64,000 nt of DNA. Source: Pseudomonas sp. DC1.2 (GTDB lineage Bacteria; Pseudomonadota; Gammaproteobacteria; Pseudomonadales; Pseudomonadaceae). Made by a program: the position numbers and the translations under genes. Location of the stretch: NCBI RefSeq assembly GCF_034351645.1, contig NZ_CP133782.1:2981001-3045000 (forward strand), written 5' to 3'. Of the stretch, positions 28,347 through 37,900 are shown piece by piece; position 1 is the first letter of the stretch, and the number at the start of each line of letters is the position of its first letter. The notes beneath the pieces are model-generated. The model did not search any database. It was not told the origin of the DNA and was given only the letters and a program-made list of their open reading frames with translations.

Positions 28347-28757
28347 TCACCGCGCAGGCGTGAATGAGGCCAGCACTCGCTCGGCATTCGCCTCGCAGTC
28401 CATCCCCTCGGGCCGTGCCTGAATATCGGCGATCAGCCCCAAGAGCTGCGCCTTGCTCTGAACCAAGTGCAACTGGATTGCTTCGATCTGCTCGACCTTG
28501 CGTGCGAGGCCCGCCACCAGGTTTTGGTGCTTAAACTCACCGGTGGCGCTGTCGGGCAACAGTTGCTTCAACTCTTCCAGGCTGAACCCGGCCTGCTGAG
28601 CACACAGGATGATGTTCAGGGTTTGCACGACGTGGTCCGGATAATGCCGGTAGCCATTAGCGCGGCGTTCGACTTTCGGGATGAGGCCTTGAGCCTCGTA
28701 AAAACGAATGCGCGATGCGTTTAACCCACTTAATTGCGCCAATTCACCAATTTTCAC
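28347..28757 (-). CDS. MerR-family transcriptional regulator
   Basis: A 136-residue regulator with the N-terminal MerR winged helix (KIGELAQLSGLNASRIRFYEAQGLIPKVERRANGYRHY), a dimerisation coiled coil, and a short C-terminal part containing one Cys (GMDCEANAERV). It starts with GTG at 28757. It is divergent from an old-yellow-enzyme gene, and the shared 77-base spacer contains a MerR-type promoter. This suggests activation of the neighbouring oxidoreductase in response to an electrophile or redox signal. Confidence 0.9.
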   Translation of the reverse strand: MKIGELAQLSGLNASRIRFYEAQGLIPKVERRANGYRHYPDHVVQTLNIILCAQQAGFSLEELKQLLPDSATGEFKHQNLVAGLARKVEQIEAIQLHLVQSKAQLLGLIADIQARPEGMDCEANAERVLASFTPAR

Positions 28758-28776
28758 TCGAGCCTCGTTTGCCTGC

Positions 28777-28807
28777 TTGACATTAAAGTTAGCTTTAAGC
28801 TTAGCCT
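28777..28807 (+). promoter_or_regulatory. MerR-type promoter with 19-bp spacer and palindromic operator
   Basis: A perfect -35 TTGACA (28777-28782) is separated by 19 bases from a weak -10 TAGCCT (28802-28807). The spacer carries the palindrome TAAAGTTAGCTTTA (28784-28797). Elongated spacers with a central operator are the hallmark of MerR-activated promoters. Confidence 0.75.
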
Positions 28808-28834
28808 CTACGCTTCATTGATGAGGAGTCAAGC

Positions 28835-30058
28835 ATGTCGCCCTTCCAAGCGTTGAAACTGCCCAACGGCCAGACCATCGACAACCGCCTGGCCAAAGCC
28901 GCGATGGAAGAAAACCTTGCCGATACCCAACAGGCACCTGCGGATGCGCTGTTGCGTCTGTATCAAGCCTGGGCCAAAGGTGAAGCCGGGTTGTTGCTGA
29001 CCGGCAACGTGATGATCGACCGTCGAGCCATGACAGGCCCCGGCGGCGTGGTATTGGAAGACGAGCGACACCTTGAGCGTTTTCGCCAGTGGGCGGCCGT
29101 TGGCCGGGCTGGTGGCGCGCAATTCTGGATGCAACTCAATCACCCAGGGCGCCAGACCATGGCCAATCTCGGCCAACAGGCTTGGGCGCCGTCGGCGGTG
29201 GCACTCGATCTGGGCGCGTTCTCGAAGATGTTCGCTGAACCCAGGCCCATGAATGAAAGTGACATCGCAGACGTGATCCAACGCTTCGCCGCCAGTGCAG
29301 CACTGGCAGAAAAAGCTGGTTTTACCGGCGTACAGATTCATGCCGCCCACGGCTATTTGCTCAGCCAGTTTTTGTCACCGCTGACCAATCTGCGCACGGA
29401 CCAATGGGGCGGCGCTCTGGAAAATCGCGCGCGGTTGCTGCTGGCGGTGGTCGGTGCTGTTCGCCAAGCGGTTTCAGCGCAATTCTGCGTGGCGGTGAAG
29501 CTCAACTCAGCCGATTTCCAACGCGGCGGATTCGATGCCGACGACGCCCGGCAAGTCATCCAGTGGCTTAACGAGCATCAGGTGGACTTGCTCGAATTGT
29601 CCGGCGGCAGCTACGAAGCGCCGGCCATGCAAGGTGAAGCGCGCGACGGGCGGACGCTCGCGCGGGAGGCATACTTCCTTGAGATGGCCGAAGAGTTGGC
29701 GAGTGTGGCGCGTATGCCGGTGATGGTGACCGGCGGTATCCGCCGCTTGGCAATCGTCGAACGCGTGCTCGACAGCGGCATCGCCATGGCCGGGATTGGC
29801 ACCGCAATGGCGCTGGAGCCGCACGTGGTCAAACACTGGCGCGAGGGCCGCAACAGCCACCCGCAACTGCCGCCGATACACTGGAAGCGCAAACCGCTGG
29901 CCGCCTTGGCGACCATGGCGGTGGTGAAGTTCCAGCTCCATCGCCTGAGCCGTGGGCGCAAACCGCGACCGCAGGTCTCGGCGCTATGGGCACTGATCCT
30001 CGACCGTCTATACATCGCCCGCCGCACGCGGCAGTACCGTCAGGCGATGGCCAAGTAA
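28835..30058 (+). CDS. NADH:flavin oxidoreductase, old yellow enzyme family
   Basis: FMN-dependent (beta/alpha)8-barrel oxidoreductase of 407 residues. Landmarks are FQALKLPNGQTIDNRLAKAAMEE at the N-terminus, FWMQLNHPGRQ, GFTGVQIHAAHGYLLSQFLSP with the His-Gly-Tyr active site, NLRTDQWGGALENRARL and VMVTGGIRR for FMN phosphate binding. Such enzymes reduce activated double bonds of enones or detoxify electrophiles. ATGAGGAGTC gives a GAGGAG ribosome site before the ATG at 28835. It is driven by the MerR-type promoter. Confidence 0.9.
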   Translation: MSPFQALKLPNGQTIDNRLAKAAMEENLADTQQAPADALLRLYQAWAKGEAGLLLTGNVMIDRRAMTGPGGVVLEDERHLERFRQWAAVGRAGGAQFWMQLNHPGRQTMANLGQQAWAPSAVALDLGAFSKMFAEPRPMNESDIADVIQRFAASAALAEKAGFTGVQIHAAHGYLLSQFLSPLTNLRTDQWGGALENRARLLLAVVGAVRQAVSAQFCVAVKLNSADFQRGGFDADDARQVIQWLNEHQVDLLELSGGSYEAPAMQGEARDGRTLAREAYFLEMAEELASVARMPVMVTGGIRRLAIVERVLDSGIAMAGIGTAMALEPHVVKHWREGRNSHPQLPPIHWKRKPLAALATMAVVKFQLHRLSRGRKPRPQVSALWALILDRLYIARRTRQYRQAMAK

Positions 30059-30140
30059 TCGAAGATCAAGGGAGTCATGACCGTGCTTGAGTTGTCCTCT
30101 TTTAAACCCGAGGACTACCGATCGATCACTGGAGCATCCC

Positions 30141-31865
30141 ATGGCGAAAATCACCCTTGCGCAGCAACTGGCAACCACGCTTGAACAGGCCGGCGTAAAA
30201 CGCATCTGGGGCCTGACCGGCGACAGCCTCAACGGTCTGACCGAGGCCCTGCGCACCATGGACAGCATCGAGTGGATGCATGTCCGTCATGAGGAGGTCG
30301 CGGCCTTCGCTGCCGGTGCCGAAGCGGCGGTCACCGGAGAGTTGGCGGTGTGTGCCGGCAGTTGCGGCCCCGGCAACTTGCACCTGATCAACGGGCTGTT
30401 CGACTGCCACAGGAACCATGTACCGGTGCTCGCCATCGCGGCGCAGATTCCTTCGTCCGAAGTCGGCTTGAACTACTTTCAAGAGACCCATCCGCAAGAA
30501 CTGTTCAAGGAGTGCAGCCACTTCGTCGAGTTGGTCAGCAACCCGGCGCAGATGCCGCACGTGCTGCACCGGGCGATGCGCAGCGCGATCCTCAATCGTG
30601 GCGTCGCCGTCGTGGTGATCCCCGGTGACGTGGCGTTGCAGGAAGTCGAAGACAACCTGAAGCCTTGGCCGGTGCTTTCCAAGCCTCGCACTCTCCCCGC
30701 GCCCCAAGACCTGGATCGACTGGTCGAACTGCTGAGCCAAAGCAATGCTGTGACCCTGATGTGCGGCGCCGGCTGCGCAGGCGCCCACGATCAAGTGGTA
30801 GCGCTGGCAGACGCCTTGGGCGCGCCGGTGGTGCATGCCTTGCGCGGGAAGGAACATGTGGAGTGGGACAACCCGTTCGACGTCGGCATGACCGGGTTGA
30901 TCGGGTTCAGTTCCGGGTATCACGCGATGCTCAACTGCGACACGCTGGTGTTGCTCGGTACTGACTTCCCTTATCGCCAGTTCTACCCCACCGACGCGAC
31001 CATTATTCAAATCGATCACAATCCCCAGGCACTCGGCCGGCGCACACCGCTGGACCTGGGCATTGCCGCCGACGTCGGCGAAACCCTTGCTGCCTTGCTA
31101 CCGCGTCTGCCTTATCGCGCCGACCGAAGTTTCCTAGCGTCGTCCCTCAAGCATTATGAAAAAGCCCGTCAGGGGCTGGATGACCTGGCGCAACCTTCCG
31201 CGCCTGGACGGCCGATTCACCCGCAATACCTGACCCGTCTTCTCAGCGAACTGGCTGATGAAGACGCCATCTTCACCGCCAACGTCGGCACGCCGACGGT
31301 GTGGGCCGCGCGTTACCTGAAAATGAACGGCAAGCGCCGACTGCTCGGCTCTTTCAATCATGGTTCGATGGCTAACGCCATGCCCCAGGCCATCGGCGCT
31401 CAAGCAGCATTTGCCGGGCGTCAGGTGATTTCATTGTCCGGCGACGGTGGTTTCAGCATGTTGATGGGGGATTTCATTTCCTTGGCGCAGTTGAAGCTGC
31501 CGGTCAAGATCATCATCTACGACAACGCGGCGCTGGGATTTGTCGCCATGGAGATGAAATCCAGCGGACTGCTCGACACCGGCACCGACCTGCACAATCC
31601 AGACTTTGCGGCGATGGCCAACGCCATGGGTATTCTCGGGATTCGTGTCGAAGATTCAGAGGCGCTCGAGCCCGCGCTGCGCCGAGCACTGGCACATGAC
31701 GGACCGGTTTTGGTCGATGTGATCACCGCCACCCAGGAACTGGCCATGCCACCGACCATCAAGCTGGAGCAGGCCAAGGGATTCAGTTTGTACCTGCTCA
31801 AAGCAGTGATGAGCGGGCGCGGGGATGAAGTGATCGAATTGGTGCGCACTAACCTCTTGCGCTAA
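30141..31865 (+). CDS. poxB: Pyruvate dehydrogenase (quinone) / pyruvate oxidase-type TPP enzyme
   Basis: A 574-residue TPP-dependent enzyme of the PoxB type: pyruvate to acetate and CO2 with electrons to the quinone pool via FAD. The N-terminal TPP domain has the catalytic Glu in [16 protein letters not shown] and [16 protein letters not shown]. The C-terminal TPP/Mg motif is [12 protein letters not shown]...YDNAALG, starting near residue 433. A short amphipathic C-terminal tail resembles the membrane-binding end of PoxB. The ATG at 30141 has GGAG six bases upstream. The gap from the oxidoreductase gene is 82 bases, so they may be co-transcribed. Confidence 0.9.
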   Translation: MAKITLAQQLATTLEQAGVKRIWGLTGDSLNGLTEALRTMDSIEWMHVRHEEVAAFAAGAEAAVTGELAVCAGSCGPGNLHLINGLFDCHRNHVPVLAIAAQIPSSEVGLNYFQETHPQELFKECSHFVELVSNPAQMPHVLHRAMRSAILNRGVAVVVIPGDVALQEVEDNLKPWPVLSKPRTLPAPQDLDRLVELLSQSNAVTLMCGAGCAGAHDQVVALADALGAPVVHALRGKEHVEWDNPFDVGMTGLIGFSSGYHAMLNCDTLVLLGTDFPYRQFYPTDATIIQIDHNPQALGRRTPLDLGIAADVGETLAALLPRLPYRADRSFLASSLKHYEKARQGLDDLAQPSAPGRPIHPQYLTRLLSELADEDAIFTANVGTPTVWAARYLKMNGKRRLLGSFNHGSMANAMPQAIGAQAAFAGRQVISLSGDGGFSMLMGDFISLAQLKLPVKIIIYDNAALGFVAMEMKSSGLLDTGTDLHNPDFAAMANAMGILGIRVEDSEALEPALRRALAHDGPVLVDVITATQELAMPPTIKLEQAKGFSLYLLKAVMSGRGDEVIELVRTNLLR

Positions 31866-31867
31866 AA

Positions 31868-31906
31868 GCCTGATCAGGCAGTGGGCTGACCCGCGAGCAG
31901 GTCAGC
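31868..31906 (+). terminator. Hairpins after poxB
   Basis: A short palindrome (GCCTGATCAGGC, 31868-31879) is followed by a 7-bp stem (GCTGACC 31885-31891 with GGTCAGC 31900-31906). There is no T-run, so termination strength is uncertain. Confidence 0.4.
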
Positions 31907-32040
31907 TCATACGCCCGAAAATTAGCGTTAAACGGGGAGCCAACAGAATTCGGAAAAAATCTTACGCTAAGCGTTCGGCAAGCTAGGTTGTGGCCGTATC
32001 GGTGCGGATGTTCGGTGCCTGGCGGTCGAACGCTTGGCGC

Positions 32041-32867
32041 CTAATGCCCTACGGGCAGGTCGATGTGCGTGGCGTATCCGGGGATTTGCTCAGCAGCACC
32101 GGCTTTGGTCCAGCGGTGAACCAAGCTGCGACTGGAGATGCCCAGCGCACTTTTCAAATTCGGGTGATCAGGAAAACCAATACCCTTGCGGGTGAAGGCG
32201 GTCAGGTTCGTATTGAGCTGCGCGAGCAGGCGTTTACGCTCGGCAAAAAACTCCGGCGAACGTAAGTGGCCATCCGCTTGAAATGTGCGTTTGTGCAGTG
32301 CTTCGATGTCATTCAAAACGGTTTTCACGTTCCCCAGATTATTGGCAAACATCGCTTCACCAACGCCAATACCCTTTGAACCGTAATCCAGAAAGGCTTC
32401 GATTTCGTCGCGGTGGCGAACCATAAAGTCAGCCTCTTCCGGACTAAGCGGCTTGAGTGCGGCATTCGTCTTGGCCGCTGCTTCCATCAGCAACGCTTCT
32501 TCGCGGGTGCATTACAGGTTGGTAGGGGCACTGATGACGATCATCGAACCGGCTTTAACGTCGGTCAAATTGGGGTTTAGCGATTTGAATTTGCTGATCA
32601 CTGCCGGGTTTTTCGCCGCAAACAATGTTGATTCCAGGTGCTCAGCAGTCGTACTTTTCGGTACGACATAAAAGCCTGGCTCTTGAGGCTGCGGTTTAAC
32701 TATCGGCTCAGCATCAGGTAACGGTGGTTTCTCTCGAACCACCGGTTTGTGAAAGCCAAATAACCAGTAAAAGCCTCCTGAACTTTAGCTTTGGCGATAA
32801 AAGACGATTCGATTTCGCTAAAGCTGATGCCTTGACGCTCACGATCTTCCCGGCGAATTAGACGCAT
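32041..32867 (-). pseudogene. Degraded LysM-like gene with frameshift and nonsense mutation
   Basis: A gene of about 275 residues can be rebuilt from the ATG at 32867 (AAGGA upstream). It starts MRLIRREDRERQGISFSEIE. The frame must shift at the A4 run 32769-32772: one extra A would restore ...EAF-YWLFGFHKP. A second lesion is an in-frame TAA at 32512-32514. After repair, the total length is an exact multiple of three. The middle (GFYVVPKSTTAEHLESTLF ... NPNL..VKAGSMIVIS) looks like a LysM domain. The C-terminal ~150 residues are helical, ending SLVHRWTKAGAAEQIPGYATHI. I have seen similar proteins beside secretion-effector genes but cannot name a function. Confidence 0.75.
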
Positions 32868-33267
32868 AACCTATTGTCCTTAATAAGAGAACCGATCAGG
32901 CAGAGGTCTGCCCCGATTCATCCTTTGATAGTGCGCGAAAGGATAACCGCCGTTCGTCGGAGCTAAAATGTTGGCTTATCGCCATTGAAGTGCGTGGTGA
33001 TGAAAAGAGCACGAACACGCAGAGTCAGTAGAAGTAAAACTTCGCGTACTGGTCGATACTTCCTGTTCTGTGTAGCCCGAAAAACCATCGAGCCCCGCTC
33101 TGATGTCAGGTTGGGCTATACCCCAACCGGGCGTCAGGCAGATCACTCGGGTAGCGTCAGAATAGGGCTATTTTCTGTATTTCCTGACCCCGAGGCGTCA
33201 AGTTCTATGACCTCAATCTGACAAACTGAATGCATCGTAGGATTTTGTCCGAACTCTGCGGACTCCC
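32868..33267. other. Low-GC gene-free stretch beside the pseudogene
   Basis: No supportable gene. The base composition is lower in GC than the flanks, consistent with decay of an acquired segment. A small stem (GTTGGG / CCCAAC near 33110-33130) is present. A 78-codon open frame at 32985-33221 has no ribosome site or recognisable features. Confidence 0.5.
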
Positions 33268-34934
33268 CTAAACCAGCTCATCGATGTGTCGATAGTCAGC
33301 CCGCAATTGCGCGGCCAGCGCCTTGGCCCGCCCCAGCCGAATCGGACCGCGTTCGATATCGATCAGCAGCGCCGGGCAATCCAGCGCTGGCAGCATGGGC
33401 CATTCTTTCAGTCGTCCATCCGTCAACAGCAGCACCCGCTGCTGTTCGGCGGCAAAACGCTTGCGCCGCGACGCGAGCCATTGACCCGCTGCCCCTAACG
33501 CCGCCAGCAACGGCGTACCGCCTCCCGCCCCCAGCCCCGCCAGCCAGTCGCGCAGGCCACTGGACGCTTTAAGCCCTTGCATCTGCCACTTCGGCGTGTC
33601 GCCACTGGCCGTCAACAAGGCTAAGCGCGCGCGCTGACGATAGGCATCGTCAAACAGTTGCGCCAATACGCCTTTAGCATCGCTCAATGCCTGATGACGG
33701 CGGGTGGAAGCCGATGCATCGACAATCACTAGCCACAGTTCGTGAGGCGAACGGGTGCGCAGTTGGAACACCAGATCCTGTCGCTGACGCGGCCGGCCAT
33801 TGAGCAGCGTACTTGGCCAGTTGATCGAGCCGTGAACGGCTGCGCGCTGTTTGCCTTGCCGGCCGTTATCGAGCCGTCCTGGCTGGGGTCTGGCATTCGC
33901 CCCCGCGTCAGATCGAGGGCGAATGCCTAAGGCTTTTTTGGCCAGCTCGGCACGTCGCGTCGCGCGCCGACCGGCAACGCCGGCGCAGGCATTTCACCCC
34001 ATTGACCTTGGCCCTCACTCGGCTTGGCGGATTGCGCAGATGGCGACTGCGGCGTTTGAGACGACTGCGGTGCCGCCGCTGCCTGCTCACGCCGGCGATG
34101 ACGCAAGGCAAACTCGGCGACCGCGTCGATATCTTCATCACTGATTGTTCGGGCCCCGCGCCAGGCAGCATGGGCCCGAGCCGCCCGCAGCCAGACCAGA
34201 TCAGCCCGTAGCCCATCGACACCCGCCGCAAAGCAGCGCTCAGTGATCTGCGCCAACGCTTCGTCGTCGAGGGGAATGTTTGCCAATGCCTCACGCGCTT
34301 GCTGGCAACGTTCGCGCAACGACTGTTGCTGGACTTCCCAATCGGCACAAAAACCGTGTGGATCACTGTCGAAATCCAGCCGCCGCCGAATGATCTGACC
34401 GCGTTCGGCAGGTGCAGTCTGACCGCTCAGGGCGACATTCAGCCCAAAGCGGTCCAGCAGTTGCGGACGCAGTTCGCCCTCTTCCGGGTTCATGGTGCCA
34501 ATCAGCACAAACTTCGCCGAATGCCGATGGGAAATGCCATCACGTTCGATCAGGTTGGTCCCGCTGGCCGCCACGTCCAGCAGCAAATCCACCAAGTGAT
34601 CGGGCAACAAGTTGACTTCATCGACGTACAGCACGCCGCCATCGGCCTTAGCCAACACCCCCGGAGAAAATTGTGCGCGGCCCTGGCTAAGCGCAGCGTC
34701 CAGGTCGAGGGTGCCCACCAGCCGTTCTTCAGTCGCACCGAGCGGCAGCGTGACGAATTGACCACTGGCCAACAAATCCGCCAAGCCGCGTGCCAGCGTG
34801 GACTTGGCCATGCCACGCGGGCCTTCAATTAACACACCACCGATTTTCGGGTCGATGGCGGTCAGGTACAGCGCCAGCTTCAAGTCGTCAGCGCCGACCA
34901 CGGCACAGAGCGGGAAATGCGGGGTGTCAGTCAT
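33268..34934 (-). CDS. chlD: ChlD-like chelatase medium subunit made by -1 programmed frameshift (AAA+ domain plus VWA domain)
   Basis: Predicted 555-residue trans-frame product. Translation starts at ATG 34934 and follows the ChlI-like frame to Lys334 at the slip site A AAA AAG (33939-33933). It then moves back one base and continues AAA GCC TTA GGC in the -1 frame to the stop at 33268. The 221-residue extension begins with a basic, Gly/Arg/Gln-rich linker and ends in a VWA domain with MIDAS motif DASAS (LWLVIVDASAS) and LLLTDGR. The VWA frame has no good start of its own; only a GTG at 33771, inside the conserved region, is available. With CobN (encoded upstream in the same direction) it would form the cobalt chelatase. 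Confidence 0.85.
33892..33939 (-). promoter_or_regulatory. -1 programmed ribosomal frameshift signal
   Basis: On the minus strand the slippery heptamer A AAA AAG is in the correct phase (CCA AAA AAG). A 5-nt spacer CCTTA, which holds most of the zero-frame stop, follows. Then comes a perfect 11-bp stem GGCATTCGCCC (33927-33917) / GGGCGAATGCC (33902-33892) with a 14-nt loop. No strong Shine-Dalgarno-like stimulator is seen upstream. This is the same slippery heptamer as E. coli dnaX. Confidence 0.88.
33927..34934 (-). CDS. chlI: ChlI-like chelatase small subunit (AAA+ ATPase), normal-termination product
   Basis: A 335-residue AAA+ ATPase of the Mg/Co-chelatase I family. Its N-terminal region has Walker A GPRGMAKSTL and Walker B GGVLYVDEVNLLPDHLVDLLLD, with LIGTMNPEEGELRPQLLDRFG (sensor 1 and arginine finger) after it. 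The C-terminal part is helical, followed by a Gln/Ser/Pro-rich linker. The ATG at 34934 has GAGAG nearby; an upstream in-frame start would add an unrelated leader. Translation stops at TAG (33929-33927), two codons after the slippery run. In the full system this AAA+ ring drives metal insertion by CobN; the same gene yields ChlD by frameshift. Confidence 0.88.
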   Translation of the reverse strand: MTDTPHFPLCAVVGADDLKLALYLTAIDPKIGGVLIEGPRGMAKSTLARGLADLLASGQFVTLPLGATEERLVGTLDLDAALSQGRAQFSPGVLAKADGGVLYVDEVNLLPDHLVDLLLDVAASGTNLIERDGISHRHSAKFVLIGTMNPEEGELRPQLLDRFGLNVALSGQTAPAERGQIIRRRLDFDSDPHGFCADWEVQQQSLRERCQQAREALANIPLDDEALAQITERCFAAGVDGLRADLVWLRAARAHAAWRGARTISDEDIDAVAEFALRHRRREQAAAAPQSSQTPQSPSAQSAKPSEGQGQWGEMPAPALPVGARRDVPSWPKKP

Positions 34935-34962
34935 GGTTAACTCTCGGTCATGGTCGATGATT

Positions 34963-34993
34963 GATGGTTCCCGCACGCTGCGTGGGAACCATC
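34963..34993. repeat. GTTCCC-type intergenic hairpin between cobN and chlD
   Basis: GATGGTTCCC pairs with GGGAACCATC around an 11-nt loop. It lies in the 64-base gap between the cobN stop and the chlD start and may attenuate read-through. Confidence 0.65.
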
Positions 34994-34998
34994 AGACC

Positions 34999-37900
34999 TC
35001 AGGAATCTTCTTCTATATCCAGCAACAGATTTTCCAGCGCGTCGCGGTACTCGCCCGGTTCCTGCCACAAACCGCGCTGCTGGGCTTCCAGCATCCGCTC
35101 CGTCATATCGCGCAAAGCATGAGGATTATGCTCGCGGACAAAATCGCGCGTCGCCGGGTCCAGCAGGTAGGCGTCCGCCAACAAGGCGTACTGGTGATCA
35201 TCGATCAGGTGCGTGGTCGCGTCGAAGGCGAATAGATTATCAACCGTCGCCGCCATTTCAAACGCGCCCTTATAGCCGTGGCGCTTAACCCCCTCGATCC
35301 ACTTCGGATTGGCCGCACGGGAGCGAATCACCCGGTTCAGCTCTTCCTTGAGGGTGCGAATTTTCGGCAGGTCCGGCTGACTGTGGTCGCCGTGATAGCT
35401 GGCCGCCGATTCGCCGCTGAGGCTTTCAACGGCGGCCAGCATGCCGCCCTGGAATTGGTAATAGTCATTGGAGTCGAGCACGTCATGCTCGCGGTTGTCC
35501 TGATTCTGCAAGACCGCTTGCACTTGACTGAGGCGCTGAGCGAACTGTTCGCGGGCCGCCGTACCCTCGTCAGATCCGCCGTAGGCGTAACCGCCCCAGT
35601 TCAGATAAACCTCGGCCAGGTCTTCACGACTTTGCCACAGTCGACCGTCGATAGCGCCCTGCACGCCCGCTCCGTAGGCACCGGGTTTGGCGCCGAAAAT
35701 ACGCCAACCCGCCTGACGCTGAGCAGACGCTTCATCCAGGCCCGATTGGCGCAGCGTTTCACGCTCGGCGCGGACCTTGGCGGCCAACGGATTGAGGTCG
35801 TCCGGCTCATCCAGCGCCGCCACCGCTTGCACGGCGGCATCGAACAGGCGGATCAAGTTGGCGAAGGCATCACGGAAAAAACCCGAGACGCGCAAGGTCA
35901 CGTCCACTCGTGGCCGGTCCAACAGGCTTAGCGGCAGAATCTCGAAATCATCGACCCGCTGACTGCCGGTGGCCCATACCGGACGCACGCCCATCAACGC
36001 CATGGCTTGGGCAATATCATCGCCGCCGGTACGCATGGTGGCGGTGCCCCAGACCGACAGCCCGAGCTGGCGCAAATGGTCGCCGTGGTCTTGCAAGTAC
36101 CGCTCAAGAATCAGGTTCGCCGACTGAAATCCGATGCGCCACGCTGTGGTGGTTGGCAAGTTGCGCACATCCACCGAGTAGAAGTTGCGCCCGGTGGGCA
36201 GCACGTCCAGACGCCCACGACTGGGTGCGCCGCTAGGCCCTGCCGGGACAAACCGACCGCTAAGCGCGTCCAGCAAACCGCGCATTTCGGCGGGACCACA
36301 GGCGTCCAGACGCGGCGCGACCACGTCACGTAGCCCGTCGATGATCGCGCTCACGTCAGACCAGCCCGTTTCCTTTAAGCGCGAGCCTGCCTCCGGGAGA
36401 CGATCAGACGATGACGATGTCTCAATCAACATGGTTAATGAAGGGGCAAGCGCTTCGCGAGCAGGCTCGCCCACGTAAGGACCGAGTCCGGTCTGAGGCG
36501 GGTTCAACGCCTGCGAGATCAGGTGCGCGGCGAACAGTTCCAGGCGTTCGCGGGTATCGCCTGCCGTGCGCCATACGTCATCGCTGACGGTGAGCAGTTG
36601 CGCCGGTTTCGGCCCGACCCAAGGGTCGGCCAGCGCGCAATCCAACGGATCGAAGCCCAAGCAAAACGCTTTGGCCAGCGCCCGCAGCAGGCTTGACTGG
36701 GCGCCGCGACCATCGCCCCGTGGAATGCGCAGCAACGCCAGCAAGGTGTCGATACGCAAACGCCCGGTGGGCGACTCGCCAAAAATGTGCAGGCCGTCGC
36801 GGATCTGCGACTCCTTTAAATCGCACAGGTAGGTATCCAGCCGCGGCAACCAGATTGCAGCGTCGGCGGCACTGTCGAGTTTTTCATCCAGTTGCAGCTC
36901 GCGGTCGATCTGCGTCTCGCGCACCAGTTGCAGAATGTCACGCTGCAACTCACGGGCGCGGCGCGGATCAAGCAATTGCGCTTCGTAATACTCGTCGGCG
37001 AGCAATTCAAGGTTACGCAGCGGACCGTAAGTTTCGGCACGGGTCAGCGGCGGCATCAGGTGATCGATGATCACCGCTTGCGTGCGGCGCTTGGCTTGAG
37101 CGCCTTCGCCGGGGTCGTTGACGATAAAGGGATAGATGTTCGGCAGCGGCCCGAGCAACGCATCCGGCCAGCAGTTCTCGGACAGCCCGACACCTTTGCC
37201 GGGCAGCCATTCGAGGTTGCCGTGCTTACCGACATGGACCACACCGTGGGCGCCGTAGGTGTTACGCAACCAGAAGTAAAACGCCAGATAGCCGTGGGGC
37301 GGCACCAGGTCCGGGTCGTGATAAACCGCGCTCGGATCTACCTGATAACCCCGAGCTGGTTGAATACCGATAAAGGTCAGACCCAAGCGCAGGCCCGCGA
37401 CCATCAACCGACCGTCGCGGAACATTGGATCACTGTCGGGCGGCCCCCAACGCTCCAATACCGCCTGGCGGTTGGCTTCGGGCAGTGCGCTGAACATCAA
37501 AAGGTAGTCGTCCAGCGCCAGGCTTTGCTGACACGGCCGCTGATCGAGACTGTCGAGGTCATTAGTGACTCCGCCGAGCAACTGCTGGATCAATGCGGTG
37601 CCGCTGTCCGGCAGTTCGGCCGGCACCGGATAACCCTCTTGATGCAGCGCACGCAGAATATTCAGCGCCGCGGCCGGGGTGTCGAGGCCTACGCCATTGC
37701 CGATACGACCGTCGCGGGTCGGGTAGTTGGCCAGGATCAGGGCGATGCGTTTTTCGGCGTTGGGCACTCGCCCCAGATCGATCCAGCGCCGCGCCAGCTC
37801 AGCAACGAAGTCCATGCGCTCAGGTTGTGGCCGATAGCAGACCACATCGCACTGACCGCGCTCGCTGCGCCAGGCCAGGTCTTTGAAGCTGATCGGGCGA

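Noticed and set aside
32985..33221. 78-codon open frame in the low-GC gap
   Set aside because: No ribosome site, no recognisable domain; probably chance in decayed DNA.
33268..33771. VWA gene starting independently at GTG 33771
   Set aside because: The GTG lies inside conserved sequence and homologous residues continue upstream in the same frame to the slip site; the frameshift model explains the locus better.
33908..34366. 152-codon open frame overlapping the chlI/chlD junction in the third frame
   Set aside because: Arg/Ser-rich shadow frame without motifs; both other minus-strand frames at the junction are accounted for.
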